A DNA stretch of 64,000 nucleotides, taken from contig NZ_MQUS01000013.1 of assembly GCF_001953885.1 (NCBI RefSeq), positions 205,864 to 269,863 of the forward strand, written 5' to 3'. Below, in pieces: positions 22,508 to 30,410 of this stretch. The position numbers and the translations under genes were made by a program. The stretch is from Streptomyces sp. IMTB 2501 (GTDB lineage: Bacteria; Actinomycetota; Actinomycetes; Streptomycetales; Streptomycetaceae). Under the pieces are notes generated by a model. It was not told the DNA's origin, did no database searches, and saw only the letters and a list, made by a program, of their open reading frames with translations. Every line of letters starts with the position of its first letter. The stretch's first letter is position 1.

Positions 22508-23560
22508 TCATCCGACTCCAGAGAGGATAGCGCTCCCGGAGAGAGCGGAGCCGGCCGCGTCGCCGCCGGGCGGTGCCACCCCGATCGAGCGCAGCCAGTG
22601 GTCGTTGTAGACGGTGCCGGCGTACTTCTCCCCGCCGTCCGCGCAGAGGCAGACCACGAGTTCGGCCTCGGGATGGGTCTCCAGGTACCGCACACAGCCC
22701 GCGAGGACCGCGCCGGCCGAGGCGCCGATGTGCAGTCCGGCCTCCCGCAGCACCAGGCGGCAGTAGTGCGCCGCGCTCCGGATGTCGGCGACCTGGAGGT
22801 GGTCGACGAGGGAGTCGTCGAGGAACGCCGAGGGCCGGCTCGCTCCGATGCCGGAGAGGTGCCGCCGCCCGGGCCGGCCGCGGAAGGCGACCGAGCCCTC
22901 GATGTCCACCGCGACCATCTCGGTGGTCGGGCTGTGCTCCCGGAAGTACCGGCTGACGCCGGCGAACGTCCCCCCTGTGGAGATCGCGGCGAAGACCGCG
23001 TCCGGGGACTTCGGCAGCTGCCCGAGCAGCTCCGGGCCGGTCAACTCCCGGTGTACGGCGGGGTTGTCGGGGCTGCCGTACTGGTTGGTCCAGACGTAGC
23101 GGGGGTTCTCCTTCAGGAGTTCCGCCACCCGGTCCAGCCGGGAGAGGAGGTATCCGCCGGAGGCGTCCCGCTCGGTGACCGTGACCACCTCGGCGCCCAG
23201 TTCCGACAGCCGCCGCAGACTCTCCGGCGCCACCAGCGGGTCCACCACGGCGGTGAAACCGATCTGCAGATAGCGCGCCAGCATCGCGAGCGCGATGCCG
23301 AGGTTCCCGGAGGTGGACTCCAGGAGCCGGTCGCCGGGCCGCAGCCGTCCCGACTCCAGCAGGCCGCGCACCAGCCCGTAGGCCGTGCGCGCCTTCACCG
23401 AACCGGCGAGGTTGTGCCCTTCCAGCTTGAGGTGGACGGTTCGCGGGCGACCGTCGACGTTCAGGGTGACGGGCGTGACGGGGGTGGGGCCGAGGAGCGC
23501 CCTGAAGTGGCGCAGACGCTCCTGCAGCGCCGACCCGGCCGGGCCTTCGACCGTGGTCAT
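22508..23560 (-). CDS. sbnA: SbnA-like PLP-dependent synthase of 2,3-diaminopropionate
   Basis: A 350-residue fold-type II PLP enzyme of the cysteine-synthase group. The PLP lysine is K56 in EGHNLAGSVKAR; STSGNLG (about residues 82-88) is the substrate loop, STGGTFAGVS the phosphate-binding loop, and GASAGAVL supplies the pyridine-nitrogen contact. SbnA joins O-phosphoserine and glutamate; SbnB then releases 2,3-diaminopropionate. Both partners are present in this run, which is the main support for SbnA over ordinary cysteine synthase. Only five bases separate it from the methyltransferase stop. Confidence 0.87.
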   Translation of the reverse strand: MTTVEGPAGSALQERLRHFRALLGPTPVTPVTLNVDGRPRTVHLKLEGHNLAGSVKARTAYGLVRGLLESGRLRPGDRLLESTSGNLGIALAMLARYLQIGFTAVVDPLVAPESLRRLSELGAEVVTVTERDASGGYLLSRLDRVAELLKENPRYVWTNQYGSPDNPAVHRELTGPELLGQLPKSPDAVFAAISTGGTFAGVSRYFREHSPTTEMVAVDIEGSVAFRGRPGRRHLSGIGASRPSAFLDDSLVDHLQVADIRSAAHYCRLVLREAGLHIGASAGAVLAGCVRYLETHPEAELVVCLCADGGEKYAGTVYNDHWLRSIGVAPPGGDAAGSALSGSAILSGVG

Positions 23561-23565
23561 CCGGC

Positions 23566-24234
23566 TCAGTCCACCGGGGTCGCGTAGACGATCCAGTTGT
23601 CGTGGGTGTGCGCGTAGGGACGGAAGTCGCCGTGCGGCGGGTCGTCCCAGGACACGCGCTCCAGCGCGATGATCTCCCACCCGTCGAACAGGGCCCGGAT
23701 CTCCTCCTCGCTGTAGTAGCGGAAGAGGGTGTCCTTGTAGGCGAAGGTGTTCGGCGCGATCTCCTCGCCCTCGCCGTAGGTGTCGTCCTGCGGGGTGAAG
23801 GCGTTGGTGACGAAGATGCCGCCCTCTACCAGGAGCCGGCGCGCCTCGGTGATCAGGGCGCTCGGGTCCTGGATCTGGCCGAAGACGTCGAAGCAGGTGA
23901 CCGCGTCCACCGAGGCGTCGATGAGCGGGAGTTCGGTGGCGTCCGCGCGGAGCAGGAAGGAGCGCTGCCGGATGATCCGGCGGGCGTGCTGCAGACCGGT
24001 CGGCGCGATGTCCACACCGAGCGCGGTGAAGCCGGCGTCCACCAGCGCCGCGAGGTTACGGCCGTCACCGCAGCCGAGGTCGACGACCGTACGCGCCTCA
24101 CGTGCGGTGAGCGCCTTGATGGCCTGCGGGATCACGGGGATCGGGTCGTCCTGCCAGAGCGGCCCTTCGGACTGCTGCTGGTACGCGGCCTCCCAGCCGT
24201 ACTGGAGATCCTTGTACGAGACGTCCGTGGTCAT
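23566..24234 (-). CDS. Class I SAM-dependent methyltransferase
   Basis: A 222-residue Rossmann methyltransferase. Motif I is VVDLGCGDGRN (residues 50-60), followed by ALGVDIAPTG (acidic end of beta2), ADATELPLIDASVDAVTCFDV (motif II region) and EARRLLVEGGIFV. The start ATG 24234 has a strong GGAGGAAAGC. The N-terminal Trp-rich portion (YGWEAAY, LWQDDPIPVIP) is reminiscent of TehB/thiopurine-type small-molecule methyltransferases. As the first gene of a run that includes sbnA, sbnB and a full SAM-recycling set, it is the best candidate for the enzyme those recycling genes serve. Substrate unknown; N-methylation of diaminopropionate is one possibility. Confidence 0.87.
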   Translation of the reverse strand: MTTDVSYKDLQYGWEAAYQQQSEGPLWQDDPIPVIPQAIKALTAREARTVVDLGCGDGRNLAALVDAGFTALGVDIAPTGLQHARRIIRQRSFLLRADATELPLIDASVDAVTCFDVFGQIQDPSALITEARRLLVEGGIFVTNAFTPQDDTYGEGEEIAPNTFAYKDTLFRYYSEEEIRALFDGWEIIALERVSWDDPPHGDFRPYAHTHDNWIVYATPVD

Positions 24235-24436
24235 GCTTTCCTCCACAACTGAGGGAAATGCCTGGGTGTTCGGTCCGGCCGGAGAACCTTGTCGGTGCGT
24301 TCCCCCTGCCGCAGGAACAGATTGCAGGGGGGCTGCCAAGCGACGGCCAGAGCGCGACCAAGCGCCGGTGAAGCGGGCTCGGGAGACTGGAAAGCCCCTG
24401 TTCACAAGGGAGTTCACGACTGCTGCCGCAACACAG

Positions 24437-24483
24437 CGAGGGCCGGTGCGGACCTCCGTTCGGAGATCGCGCACCGGCCCTCG
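24437..24483. terminator. Strong hairpin, probable terminator of the tetR transcript
   Basis: A perfect 14-bp stem CGAGGGCCGGTGCG / CGCACCGGCCCTCG encloses a second small stem (ctccg-tt-cggag). No T-tract follows, which is usual for Streptomyces terminators. Confidence 0.75.
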
Positions 24484-24500
24484 GTGAAAGCCCGTGTCCG

Positions 24501-24528
24501 TGTCACATCCCCGGCCGGGGGTGTGACA
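24501..24528. terminator. Second hairpin downstream of the tetR gene
   Basis: A 14-bp stem with one wobble position, TGTCACATCCCCGG / CCGGGGGTGTGACA, directly abutting arms. It lies 17 bp past the stop of the minus-strand tetR gene and works in tandem with the hairpin at 24437-24483. Confidence 0.72.
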
Positions 24529-24545
24529 CAGGCCCTGAGGGAGTG

Positions 24546-25148
24546 TCAGGCCGCAGGCGGCTCACGGTCGCGGCACAGCGCCTCGACCATGTCCCAGAGC
24601 AGTTCGACGTCGTCCTGTACGGCGCCGGCGGCGTCCGGGCCGCCGATCCCCGCGTGGCTGGCGAGCAGCATCGCCCCGACCGAGAGCCGGGCGAGCCCCT
24701 CGGCCGAGGTCCACCGGGGTACGGCACCGGCCCGCTGGGCGTGCCGGAACTCCTCGGTCAGTCCGCCGAGCAGTTCCTGTGCGAAGCCGGGCTGTGCGAA
24801 GGGGTCGTCGGGCTGCTCGGCGAGGATCCGGAAGACCGCGTGGAACCGCGGTTCCTCGTGGTGCCGGCGGGCCAGCCCGGCGAGCAGCCGGCGCAGCGCG
24901 GACGCGGCCGGGATCCCCGGCCTGCGCGACGCGTCTGTCACCTGGCGCCAGGACTGCCCTGCCTGGCGCACGAGTTCGGCCGCGAGTTGCTCCTTGCTGG
25001 TGAAGTGGCCGTAGAGGGCGCCCTTCGTCAGCCGGATGCGTTCGGCCACGGTCTGCATGGTGGTGCGGCCGTAGCCCTGCGCGGAGAATTCCTGGGCCGC
25101 CGCGTCGAGGATCCGCTCACGCGTTCTGATGGCCCGTTCCTGTTTCAC
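24546..25148 (-). CDS. TetR regulator, butyrolactone-receptor-like (possible pseudo-receptor)
   Basis: A 200-residue TetR protein. Its DNA-binding part (RTRERILDAAAQEFSAQGY, TTMQTVAERIRLTKGALYGHFTSKEQL) resembles the ArpA/ScbR group. The GTG start at 25148 has GGGGAGG five bases upstream. A 24-bp palindrome matching the operator upstream of the ScbR-type gene lies at 25195-25218, just behind its promoter, suggesting autoregulation or control by the receptor. Where the other receptor has a Trp in PYVGW (its W147, at the place of the ligand-contact Trp of ArpA-type proteins), this protein has DPFAQPGF without Trp, so it may not bind a butyrolactone. Confidence 0.82.
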   Translation of the reverse strand: MKQERAIRTRERILDAAAQEFSAQGYGRTTMQTVAERIRLTKGALYGHFTSKEQLAAELVRQAGQSWRQVTDASRRPGIPAASALRRLLAGLARRHHEEPRFHAVFRILAEQPDDPFAQPGFAQELLGGLTEEFRHAQRAGAVPRWTSAEGLARLSVGAMLLASHAGIGGPDAAGAVQDDVELLWDMVEALCRDREPPAA

Positions 25149-25194
25149 CCTGACCTCCCCAACCCTCCCCGTCCTTGTGTCACTCGACAGGAAC

Positions 25195-25218
25195 AACATA
25201 CCTTCTCAACGGTATGTT
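25195..25218. promoter_or_regulatory. ARE-type operator 1 (upstream of tetR)
   Basis: Perfect 8-bp arms AACATACC and GGTATGTT separated by 8 bp. Arm sequence and geometry match autoregulatory elements bound by ArpA/ScbR-type receptors. It lies 47 bp upstream of the tetR start at 25148 and touches the 3' end of the HAD gene. Confidence 0.78.
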
Positions 25219-25960
25219 ATTTGTGGATCCGAACGAGCCTCTCTACGCCCGGGAGCCACTGCCAGCCGTCCCGTGCCGCGTGCCCGGCCAGTGCGGGGTC
25301 GTCCCCCACCACCGTGGGGTGCCCGCACAGCCGGAGCAGCGGCAGATCCGAGCTGTGGTCCCCGTACGCATGGCAGTTCGCCGGATCGGCGCCGTGCCGT
25401 GCCATCACCTCGGCCGCCGCGTCGGCCTTGGCGGCGCCGATCATCGGGCGCGTGATCTCGCCGGTCAGCCGGCCCCGCCCGTCCGTCAGCTGCTCACAGC
25501 CGAGCACCAGCCCGGCACCCAGATCACGGGCGAGCGGCAGCAGGCAGGCCCGCGGCGCGCCGGACACCAGCACGACCGGATCACCGGCCGCCCGGTGCGC
25601 GCGCAGCGCGGCGAGCGGCGCCGGGAGGAAGGGCTGCGCGGTGGCCCGGAAACCGGCGTACCAACGGGCCCCGGCCCGCCTCAACTCCGTGGCGGACACA
25701 CCGGCGAAGAGCCGGTAGTAGTCCCGGTTGCGCTCCTCCCGCGCCGCCCCGGCCGCCGTCGGCAACGCCCGCCCGGCGGCCAACGGCGCGGTGCGCGCGG
25801 CGGTGGACCAGTACTCCCAGAAGAGGGCGGGAGTCGTCACGGTGGTGAGGGTGTGGTCCACGTCGAAGAAGGCGATGCGGGCGGGGTGGGGGTGGAGGAG
25901 GGGATGGGTGGTGGAGCTGGGGTCGCCGTGCGGGTGGGGAGCGCGGTGGGCGTTGGTCAT
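25217..25960 (-). CDS. HAD-superfamily (SerB/HAD-IB-like) phosphatase
   Basis: A 247-residue HAD hydrolase. Motif I is FFDVDHTLT (nucleophile and acid/base Asp pair), motif II VLVSGAPR, the motif III lysine sits near GAAKADAAAEV, and motif IV is AYGDHSSDLPLL. The ATG at 25960 overlaps the upstream acyl-CoA dehydrogenase-like gene by four bases, so both are co-translated. Given the AfsA homologue and receptor close by, it may dephosphorylate a butenolide phosphate intermediate in signal synthesis; that role is inferred. Confidence 0.83.
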   Translation of the reverse strand: MTNAHRAPHPHGDPSSTTHPLLHPHPARIAFFDVDHTLTTVTTPALFWEYWSTAARTAPLAAGRALPTAAGAAREERNRDYYRLFAGVSATELRRAGARWYAGFRATAQPFLPAPLAALRAHRAAGDPVVLVSGAPRACLLPLARDLGAGLVLGCEQLTDGRGRLTGEITRPMIGAAKADAAAEVMARHGADPANCHAYGDHSSDLPLLRLCGHPTVVGDDPALAGHAARDGWQWLPGVERLVRIHK

Positions 25961-27201
25961 CGGAAGTCTCCGGCGGGGAAGGAGGGGTTGGCCGGGGTGG
26001 CCGTACCACCATCCGCGCCCCACCCCGAAGTCGCCGTTTCCCCCGCCTCGAAGGCCGCCGTCCGCTCCGCCATGAAGGCCGCCGCAGCCGCGCCGAAGGC
26101 GAGGGTGGCGTGCGAGGCGCCGGTGGTGAGGTCGCGCCAGGCGCGCTGGAGGGGGTCTCCGTCGAAGTGGACCCGGGTGCCGCCGGCGCGGAACAGGCGG
26201 TCCACCGCGGTCGTGCACAACTCCGCGGCCAGGGCGGCATCGCGCTGGTTGCGGGCCACCGCGTCCGGCCCCCTGTCGGCCGCGTCCGCCCGGTCGGCGG
26301 CGGCGCCCAGGAGCAGCCGGGCCGCCTCGATCTCGCCGTCGGCGCGGGCGAGCACCTCCGGCGCCACGGCCCCGCGCGGCCCCGGCCGCCCCACCCGCCC
26401 CGCCTGCTCCGCGGCGAACGCGTACCGCCAGGCACCGCGCGCCGCCCCCAGGATCGGCGCGGCGAACTGGAGCGGGGCGACGAGCCGGAAGGGCACGGCA
26501 TGACAGCGGGCCACCCCCGCGCGCACGGTGTCGAGATCGGCGAGGGTGAAACTCCGGTGGCGCGGCACCCGTACGCCCGCGCCGCCCGCGACGACCGTGT
26601 TGCTGCCCGTGCCGCGCAGCCCGAGGCTGTGCCAGCTGTCCTTGATCACCAACTCCCGCCGCGGAACCGCGAAGCAGCGGACCTCGGGGCCGCCGCCGTC
26701 CGCCCCGTCGACCCGCACGGCGACCAGCACCCAGTCGGCGTGGTCGACACCGCTGGCGTAGTGCCACTCGCCCGAGATCCGCCAGCCCTCCCCCTCGGGG
26801 ACGGCCCGTCCGGCGGGCGGTACGACGGCGGCGGCGATCCGCACGTCCGGGGAGGTGTCCCACAGCTCGCGCTGACCTCGTTCGGGCAGGTAGGCGGCGA
26901 GCCGTCCGTGCGCGGCGTACAGGGCGGCGCACCAGGCGGTGGCGACGCACTCCTCGCCCAATGCCGCGACGGCGTCCACGAGTTGCCGGAAACCACCGGC
27001 GGCCCCGCCCCAGCGGCGCGGCACGAAGTGGGCCGGAAATCCGGCGGCGGTGATCTCGGCGGCGAGGTCCGGGGACAGCCGCCGCTCCTCGTCCACGCGG
27101 GCCGCCGAGGCCCGGGCCGACCGGGCCAGCCGTGCCACCCGCTCCGTCCGCAACCCGCCCCCGGCGAGCTGTGCGGTGTCCATCAAGGTGCCCATGCCCA
27201 T
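25957..27201 (-). CDS. Acyl-CoA dehydrogenase-like flavoprotein of signal biosynthesis
   Basis: A 414-residue protein of the acyl-CoA dehydrogenase fold, closest in style to the flavin-dependent DszC/HsaA-like monooxygenases (SGEWHYASGVDHADWVLV, SWHSLGLRGTGSNTVV). GGGGGAGGGG precedes ATG 27201. It is divergent from the ScbR-type receptor gene with an ARE operator between them and overlaps the HAD gene by four bases. Acyl-CoA oxidases or dehydrogenases take part in making some Streptomyces butenolide signals, so it probably modifies the autoregulator. Direct proof is not available from the sequence. Confidence 0.8.
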   Translation of the reverse strand: MGMGTLMDTAQLAGGGLRTERVARLARSARASAARVDEERRLSPDLAAEITAAGFPAHFVPRRWGGAAGGFRQLVDAVAALGEECVATAWCAALYAAHGRLAAYLPERGQRELWDTSPDVRIAAAVVPPAGRAVPEGEGWRISGEWHYASGVDHADWVLVAVRVDGADGGGPEVRCFAVPRRELVIKDSWHSLGLRGTGSNTVVAGGAGVRVPRHRSFTLADLDTVRAGVARCHAVPFRLVAPLQFAAPILGAARGAWRYAFAAEQAGRVGRPGPRGAVAPEVLARADGEIEAARLLLGAAADRADAADRGPDAVARNQRDAALAAELCTTAVDRLFRAGGTRVHFDGDPLQRAWRDLTTGASHATLAFGAAAAAFMAERTAAFEAGETATSGWGADGGTATPANPSFPAGDFR

Positions 27202-27286
27202 GCGTTCCCCTCCCCCGGCCCGCCCGGAGGCGAGCACACACGGCTCACACAGAGAGCGCATGGCTCCATCACCTGCGCCCGTGGCA

Positions 27287-27310
27287 AATATACCTACAGG
27301 AAGGTATATT
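27287..27310. promoter_or_regulatory. ARE-type operator 2 (between receptor and dehydrogenase genes)
   Basis: Perfect 9-bp arms AATATACCT and AGGTATATT separated by 6 bp. The spacing between the ACC and GGT cores is 8 bp, the same as in operators 1 and 3. It lies in the divergent promoter region, 65 bp upstream of the receptor start, so it can govern both directions. Confidence 0.85.
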
Positions 27311-27375
27311 AAAAGTGGTACCGGCGCACCCCTACATCCGAACTCACGGCCGTGTACCGAAGGAGCGCGATCACC

Positions 27376-28020
27376 GTGACCTCGAAGATCACGATCCCGG
27401 GCTGGACAGGCTCCCCCACCGAGGACCGCCTGCCCGACCTGCGCCAGGAACGGGCCGTGCAGACCCGCGCCCACGTACTGCGCGCCGCGGCGGAGGAGTT
27501 CGCCGAGAAGGGCTTCAAGAGCACATCCATCCAGGACGTGGCCAAGCGCGTCGGCATGACCAAGGGAGCCGTCTACTTCCACTTCCCGAACAAGGAGATC
27601 CTCGCCATCGCCGTGGTCGAGGCGCACTACTCGCGCTGGCCCGAGCTGCTGGAGGGCATCCTCGCCGAGGGCCACGCGCCGCTCGACACCGTGGTGCGGG
27701 TGCTCGACGGGGCCGCGGAGGCCTTCGCCACCGACATCGTCGTCCAGGCCGGCGCCCGGCTGCAGCTCGAACGCTCCCTGATCGACGCCCAGTTGCCCCA
27801 GCCGTACGTCGGCTGGACCCAGCTCCTCGCCCACCTGCTGACCAGCGCGAAGGAGGCCGGTGAGCTGCGGGCGGGCGTCGACCCCGAGGCCGCCGCCCGC
27901 GCCCTGGTCTCCGGCTTCTTCGGCGTCCAGCACGTCTCGGACACCCTCACCGGCCGTGCCGACCTCCTGGACCGCTGGCCGGAGTTCCGCGACCTCGTCA
28001 TGACCTCGCTCCGGGCCTGA
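27376..28020 (+). CDS. ScbR/ArpA-type gamma-butyrolactone receptor
   Basis: A 214-residue TetR-family receptor. The DNA-binding section is AVQTRAHVLRAAAEEFAEKGF then SIQDVAKRVGMTKGAVYFHFPNKEIL, very close to the ScbR/ArpA consensus. W147 in QPYVGW corresponds to the ligand-contact tryptophan of the group. GTG 27376 is chosen because AAGGAG lies 10 bases upstream; an in-frame GTG at 27352 precedes that site. It probably represses itself, the divergent dehydrogenase/HAD pair and the SARP gene until the signal accumulates. Confidence 0.9.
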   Translation: MTSKITIPGWTGSPTEDRLPDLRQERAVQTRAHVLRAAAEEFAEKGFKSTSIQDVAKRVGMTKGAVYFHFPNKEILAIAVVEAHYSRWPELLEGILAEGHAPLDTVVRVLDGAAEAFATDIVVQAGARLQLERSLIDAQLPQPYVGWTQLLAHLLTSAKEAGELRAGVDPEAAARALVSGFFGVQHVSDTLTGRADLLDRWPEFRDLVMTSLRA

Positions 28021-28145
28021 CGAGCCCCTCCGGAGGAGGAGCCGCGGTACGACCACCGCGGCGGCCGCACTCTCCGGATCCCCGAGGAGCACAGCCGCCG
28101 GACCACACCCTCCGGACCACGCCCTCCGGTCAAGATCTGGGCTTC

Positions 28146-28835
28146 TCAGAGGCTGCGGGCGGTGATGTCGCCGCAGGCGGTGGTCACCCGGATGTTCAGA
28201 CCGGGGGTGCCGTCGGCGTTCTTGAGCGCGTTGCGGATCCGGCCGGAGGAGGTGCCGGCGTCCAGGGAGGCGGAGACTCCGGCGGCGGCACCGACCGACA
28301 CGTCGCCGGCCTGGGTCCGCAGCGTGACCGTGCCGCGCACGGCCTCGGCGATGCGGATGTCGCCGTGCTGGGTGCTGATCTCCGCCGGGCCGCCCAGACG
28401 GCCGACCGAGACGTCACCGGCCTGGAGGCTGAGGCGGACGCCCTCGGTCTCGTCGAGTTCGACCGAGCCCTGCGCACCCTCGAAGGTGACGTCGCCGAGC
28501 CGTCCGACACCCCGGAACTCGGCGCTGGCACCCTTCGCCTGGACACGGGAACCGGCGGGCAGCTGGATCGTCACCTCGATGAGTCCAAAGTGGCCGAGGA
28601 GCCGGTTCTTCGCCGCCGGGGCCTCGACCCGCAGAACACCGTCGCCGTACACGACCTCCATCTGCTCCGCCGCCTTCACGTCGCGGCCCTTCGAGGCGTC
28701 CGCGGGCAGGACCTCGACCGTGGTGTCACCCCGGTCGGCGGCGATCAACCGGACGCGCCCCGCGGGGATGTCGAGGACGGCGGCGATCGGGGCGGGGGTG
28801 TCGAACTTCCGCATCGCGCTCTGGCTCTTCTGCAT
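28146..28835 (-). CDS. DUF4097-domain beta-strand-repeat protein
   Basis: A 229-residue protein with the DUF4097 pattern: repeated short beta-strand units such as GDVTFEGAQGSVELDET, GDVSVGRLGGPAEISTQHGDIRIAEAVRGTV and AGDVSVGAAAG. No signal peptide or membrane segment is seen, so it is probably cytoplasmic. AAGGAG precedes ATG 28835; an upstream in-frame ATG at 28886 lacks such a site. It is divergent from an HTH/MarR-type regulator, and palindromes in the gap suggest control by that protein. Its function is unknown. Confidence 0.82.
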   Translation of the reverse strand: MQKSQSAMRKFDTPAPIAAVLDIPAGRVRLIAADRGDTTVEVLPADASKGRDVKAAEQMEVVYGDGVLRVEAPAAKNRLLGHFGLIEVTIQLPAGSRVQAKGASAEFRGVGRLGDVTFEGAQGSVELDETEGVRLSLQAGDVSVGRLGGPAEISTQHGDIRIAEAVRGTVTLRTQAGDVSVGAAAGVSASLDAGTSSGRIRNALKNADGTPGLNIRVTTACGDITARSL

Positions 28836-28897
28836 CGTGCGCTCCTTCGTCCCGTTGTTTCTGATGATGGAAACGCTACGTTGCATTCATAGATTCG

Positions 28898-28913
28898 GCA
28901 ACGATGTCGTTGC
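28898..28913. promoter_or_regulatory. Operator candidate, palindrome GCAACGA-TG-TCGTTGC
   Basis: Perfect 7-bp arms with a 2-bp spacer in the divergent region between the DUF4097 gene and the HTH/MarR gene. The core CGTTGC recurs at 28951-28960 (CGTTGCAACG) and in GTTGCATT segments at 28880 and 28996, indicating several sites for one regulator. Confidence 0.65.
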
Positions 28914-28950
28914 GAACAATCGCCATCACAGCAGCTCAAGACAGAGAAAT

Positions 28951-28960
28951 CGTTGCAACG
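28951..28960. promoter_or_regulatory. Second operator candidate, palindrome CGTTGCAACG
   Basis: A perfect 10-bp palindrome sharing the CGTTGC core of the dyad at 28898-28913. It is nearer the promoter of the plus-strand regulator gene and may mediate autoregulation. Confidence 0.6.
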
Positions 28961-29059
28961 GTTTTGAATCTAATGCAACACCCGCCACCTCGTTCGTTGC
29001 ATTGAATGGGGAGTGAACGCTATGTTGGAGGCATCAGGGAAGCGTGAAGGGAGATCGCG

Positions 29060-29815
29060 ATGCCGGGAGGCAGGCTCACCCAGCAGGAACGTCAGCAGAT
29101 CGCGCTGGGACTGGCCGACGGGCTCGCCTACGCGGAGATCGCCAGACGCCTCGACCGCCCCACCTCGACGATCACGCGTGAGGTGATGCGCAACGGCGGC
29201 CCCACCACCTACCGCGCCGACCTGGCCCACCGTGCCACCGAACGCCGCGCCCATCGCCGCAGGCAGACCGCACCCCGGGACCCGAAGGCGCTCCCGCAGA
29301 CCCACGGGCGCGACGCCGAGGCCGTGCGCGAGTACGAGGAGGCGTTCACCACCCTCCTCATGCAGCAGGGCCTGCCCAAGATGATGTCCCGGGTCCTGAC
29401 CTGCCTCTACACCACCGACGCGGGCAGCCTCACCGCGTCCGAGCTCGTCCAGCGCCTCCAGGTCAGCCCGGCGTCCGTCTCCAAAGCGGTCACGTTCCTC
29501 ACCGGCCAGGGCCTCATCCGCCGGGAACGCGACGAACGCCGCCGCGAGCGCTACGTCGTCGACACCGACGTCTTCTACCAGGGGATGATGGCCGCCGCCC
29601 GGTCCAACGCCCAGCTCGCCGAGACCGCGCGGCAGGGCGTCGGCCTCCTCGGCCCCGACACCCCGGCCGCCGACCGCCTGGAGAACATCGCCCGCTTCGT
29701 CGACTTCGTCGCCGAGAGCATGGCCCGCGCCGCGGAACAGGCCCGCGACATCCTCTCCACGAAACCCGGAACGACCCCGGACGGCACAGCCACGCCAAGT
29801 CCAGATCGCGGATGA
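29060..29815 (+). CDS. Two-HTH regulator: IS30-type HTH plus MarR/GbsR domain
   Basis: A 251-residue protein. Residues about 4-45 (LTQQERQQIALGLADGLAYAEIARRLDR, STITREV) form a helix-turn-helix of the HTH_38 type found in IS30 transposases. The middle carries a MarR/GbsR-like winged helix (LTASELVQRLQVSPASVSKAVTFLTGQGLIRRERDERRRERY). No transposase core is present, so it is a regulator. It is divergent from the DUF4097 gene and probably binds the CGTTGC-core palindromes between them. Confidence 0.83.
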   Translation: MPGGRLTQQERQQIALGLADGLAYAEIARRLDRPTSTITREVMRNGGPTTYRADLAHRATERRAHRRRQTAPRDPKALPQTHGRDAEAVREYEEAFTTLLMQQGLPKMMSRVLTCLYTTDAGSLTASELVQRLQVSPASVSKAVTFLTGQGLIRRERDERRRERYVVDTDVFYQGMMAAARSNAQLAETARQGVGLLGPDTPAADRLENIARFVDFVAESMARAAEQARDILSTKPGTTPDGTATPSPDRG

Positions 29816-30410
29816 CTCGCGGGCAGGACGCCGAGGCCGTCGCCCCCTTGGCCCGGAAGCGGCTGCCAGAGCCCGACGCCGTCGAGGGGGCAGGGTCCTT
29901 CCATACCGAAGGAGTCAGGGCGCTTCCACGTCGGAGAGCCCTGTCCGCCCGCTCAGGACCCGTCCGGCGGATCCCGTCGCAGACGCGGGGCCCGGCACAC
30001 CCTCCCCCACTGCCTCAAGGGTGGGGGCACCCCCAGCCGCGTTGTAGTCGGTTGCCGACTCCCCCACACCCGGCTTCTCCCCTACGCCCGGCTTCTCCCC
30101 CACGCCCGACCTCGCTCGAACGGGAGGGCCCCCACCGCGTCGCCGCCCTCCTCCGCCTCGCAGCTGGCCGCACCACCCCCGCTCACCAGCGCCGATGAGG
30201 CGCCGTCGATGTCCTGCGACCTGAGCCGCCGGACAGGCCCTGGCGCCGTACGCCCCACGACATCAGCGACTCACACATCGTCATCCGCCGACGACCGCAC
30301 CGGACAGGCAACCGGAACCCGGAGCATCACCGGCCGGCTCCCCCTGAGCCAGGCGCGTGCCGCCAGGCCGGTCCGGCGCAGCAAGGCGGTCAGGATGGGG
30401 CGCATCGCCG
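29816..30410. other. 595-bp convergent intergenic region with repeats and hairpin
   Basis: No supported gene. It lies between the 3' ends of the HTH/MarR gene and the afsA homologue. It contains a hairpin at 30004-30027 (CCCCCAC/GTGGGGG) and three 18-bp tandem units at 30066-30119 starting ac(a/g)cccggcttctcccc, the last one diverged. The open frames across it have no family features. Confidence 0.6.
30066..30119. repeat. Three tandem 18-bp units
   Basis: Units at 30066-30083, 30084-30101 and a degenerate one at 30102-30119 share acgcccggcttctcccc. They lie past the afsA-homologue stop, beside a GC hairpin. Confidence 0.65.

Larger units (their letters stand above)
24235..24545. other. Intergenic region with two hairpins and the likely promoter of the minus-strand run
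   Basis: This 311-bp stretch separates the TetR gene (ending 24546) from the methyltransferase gene. The right half holds two strong hairpins; the left half (24235-24430), which has no gene, should hold the promoter driving the methyltransferase-to-exporter run. I see no clear -10/-35 pair. Confidence 0.6.

Noticed and set aside
30004..30119. CRISPR-like array
   Set aside because: The 18-bp units are directly adjacent without spacers, so this is a tandem repeat.
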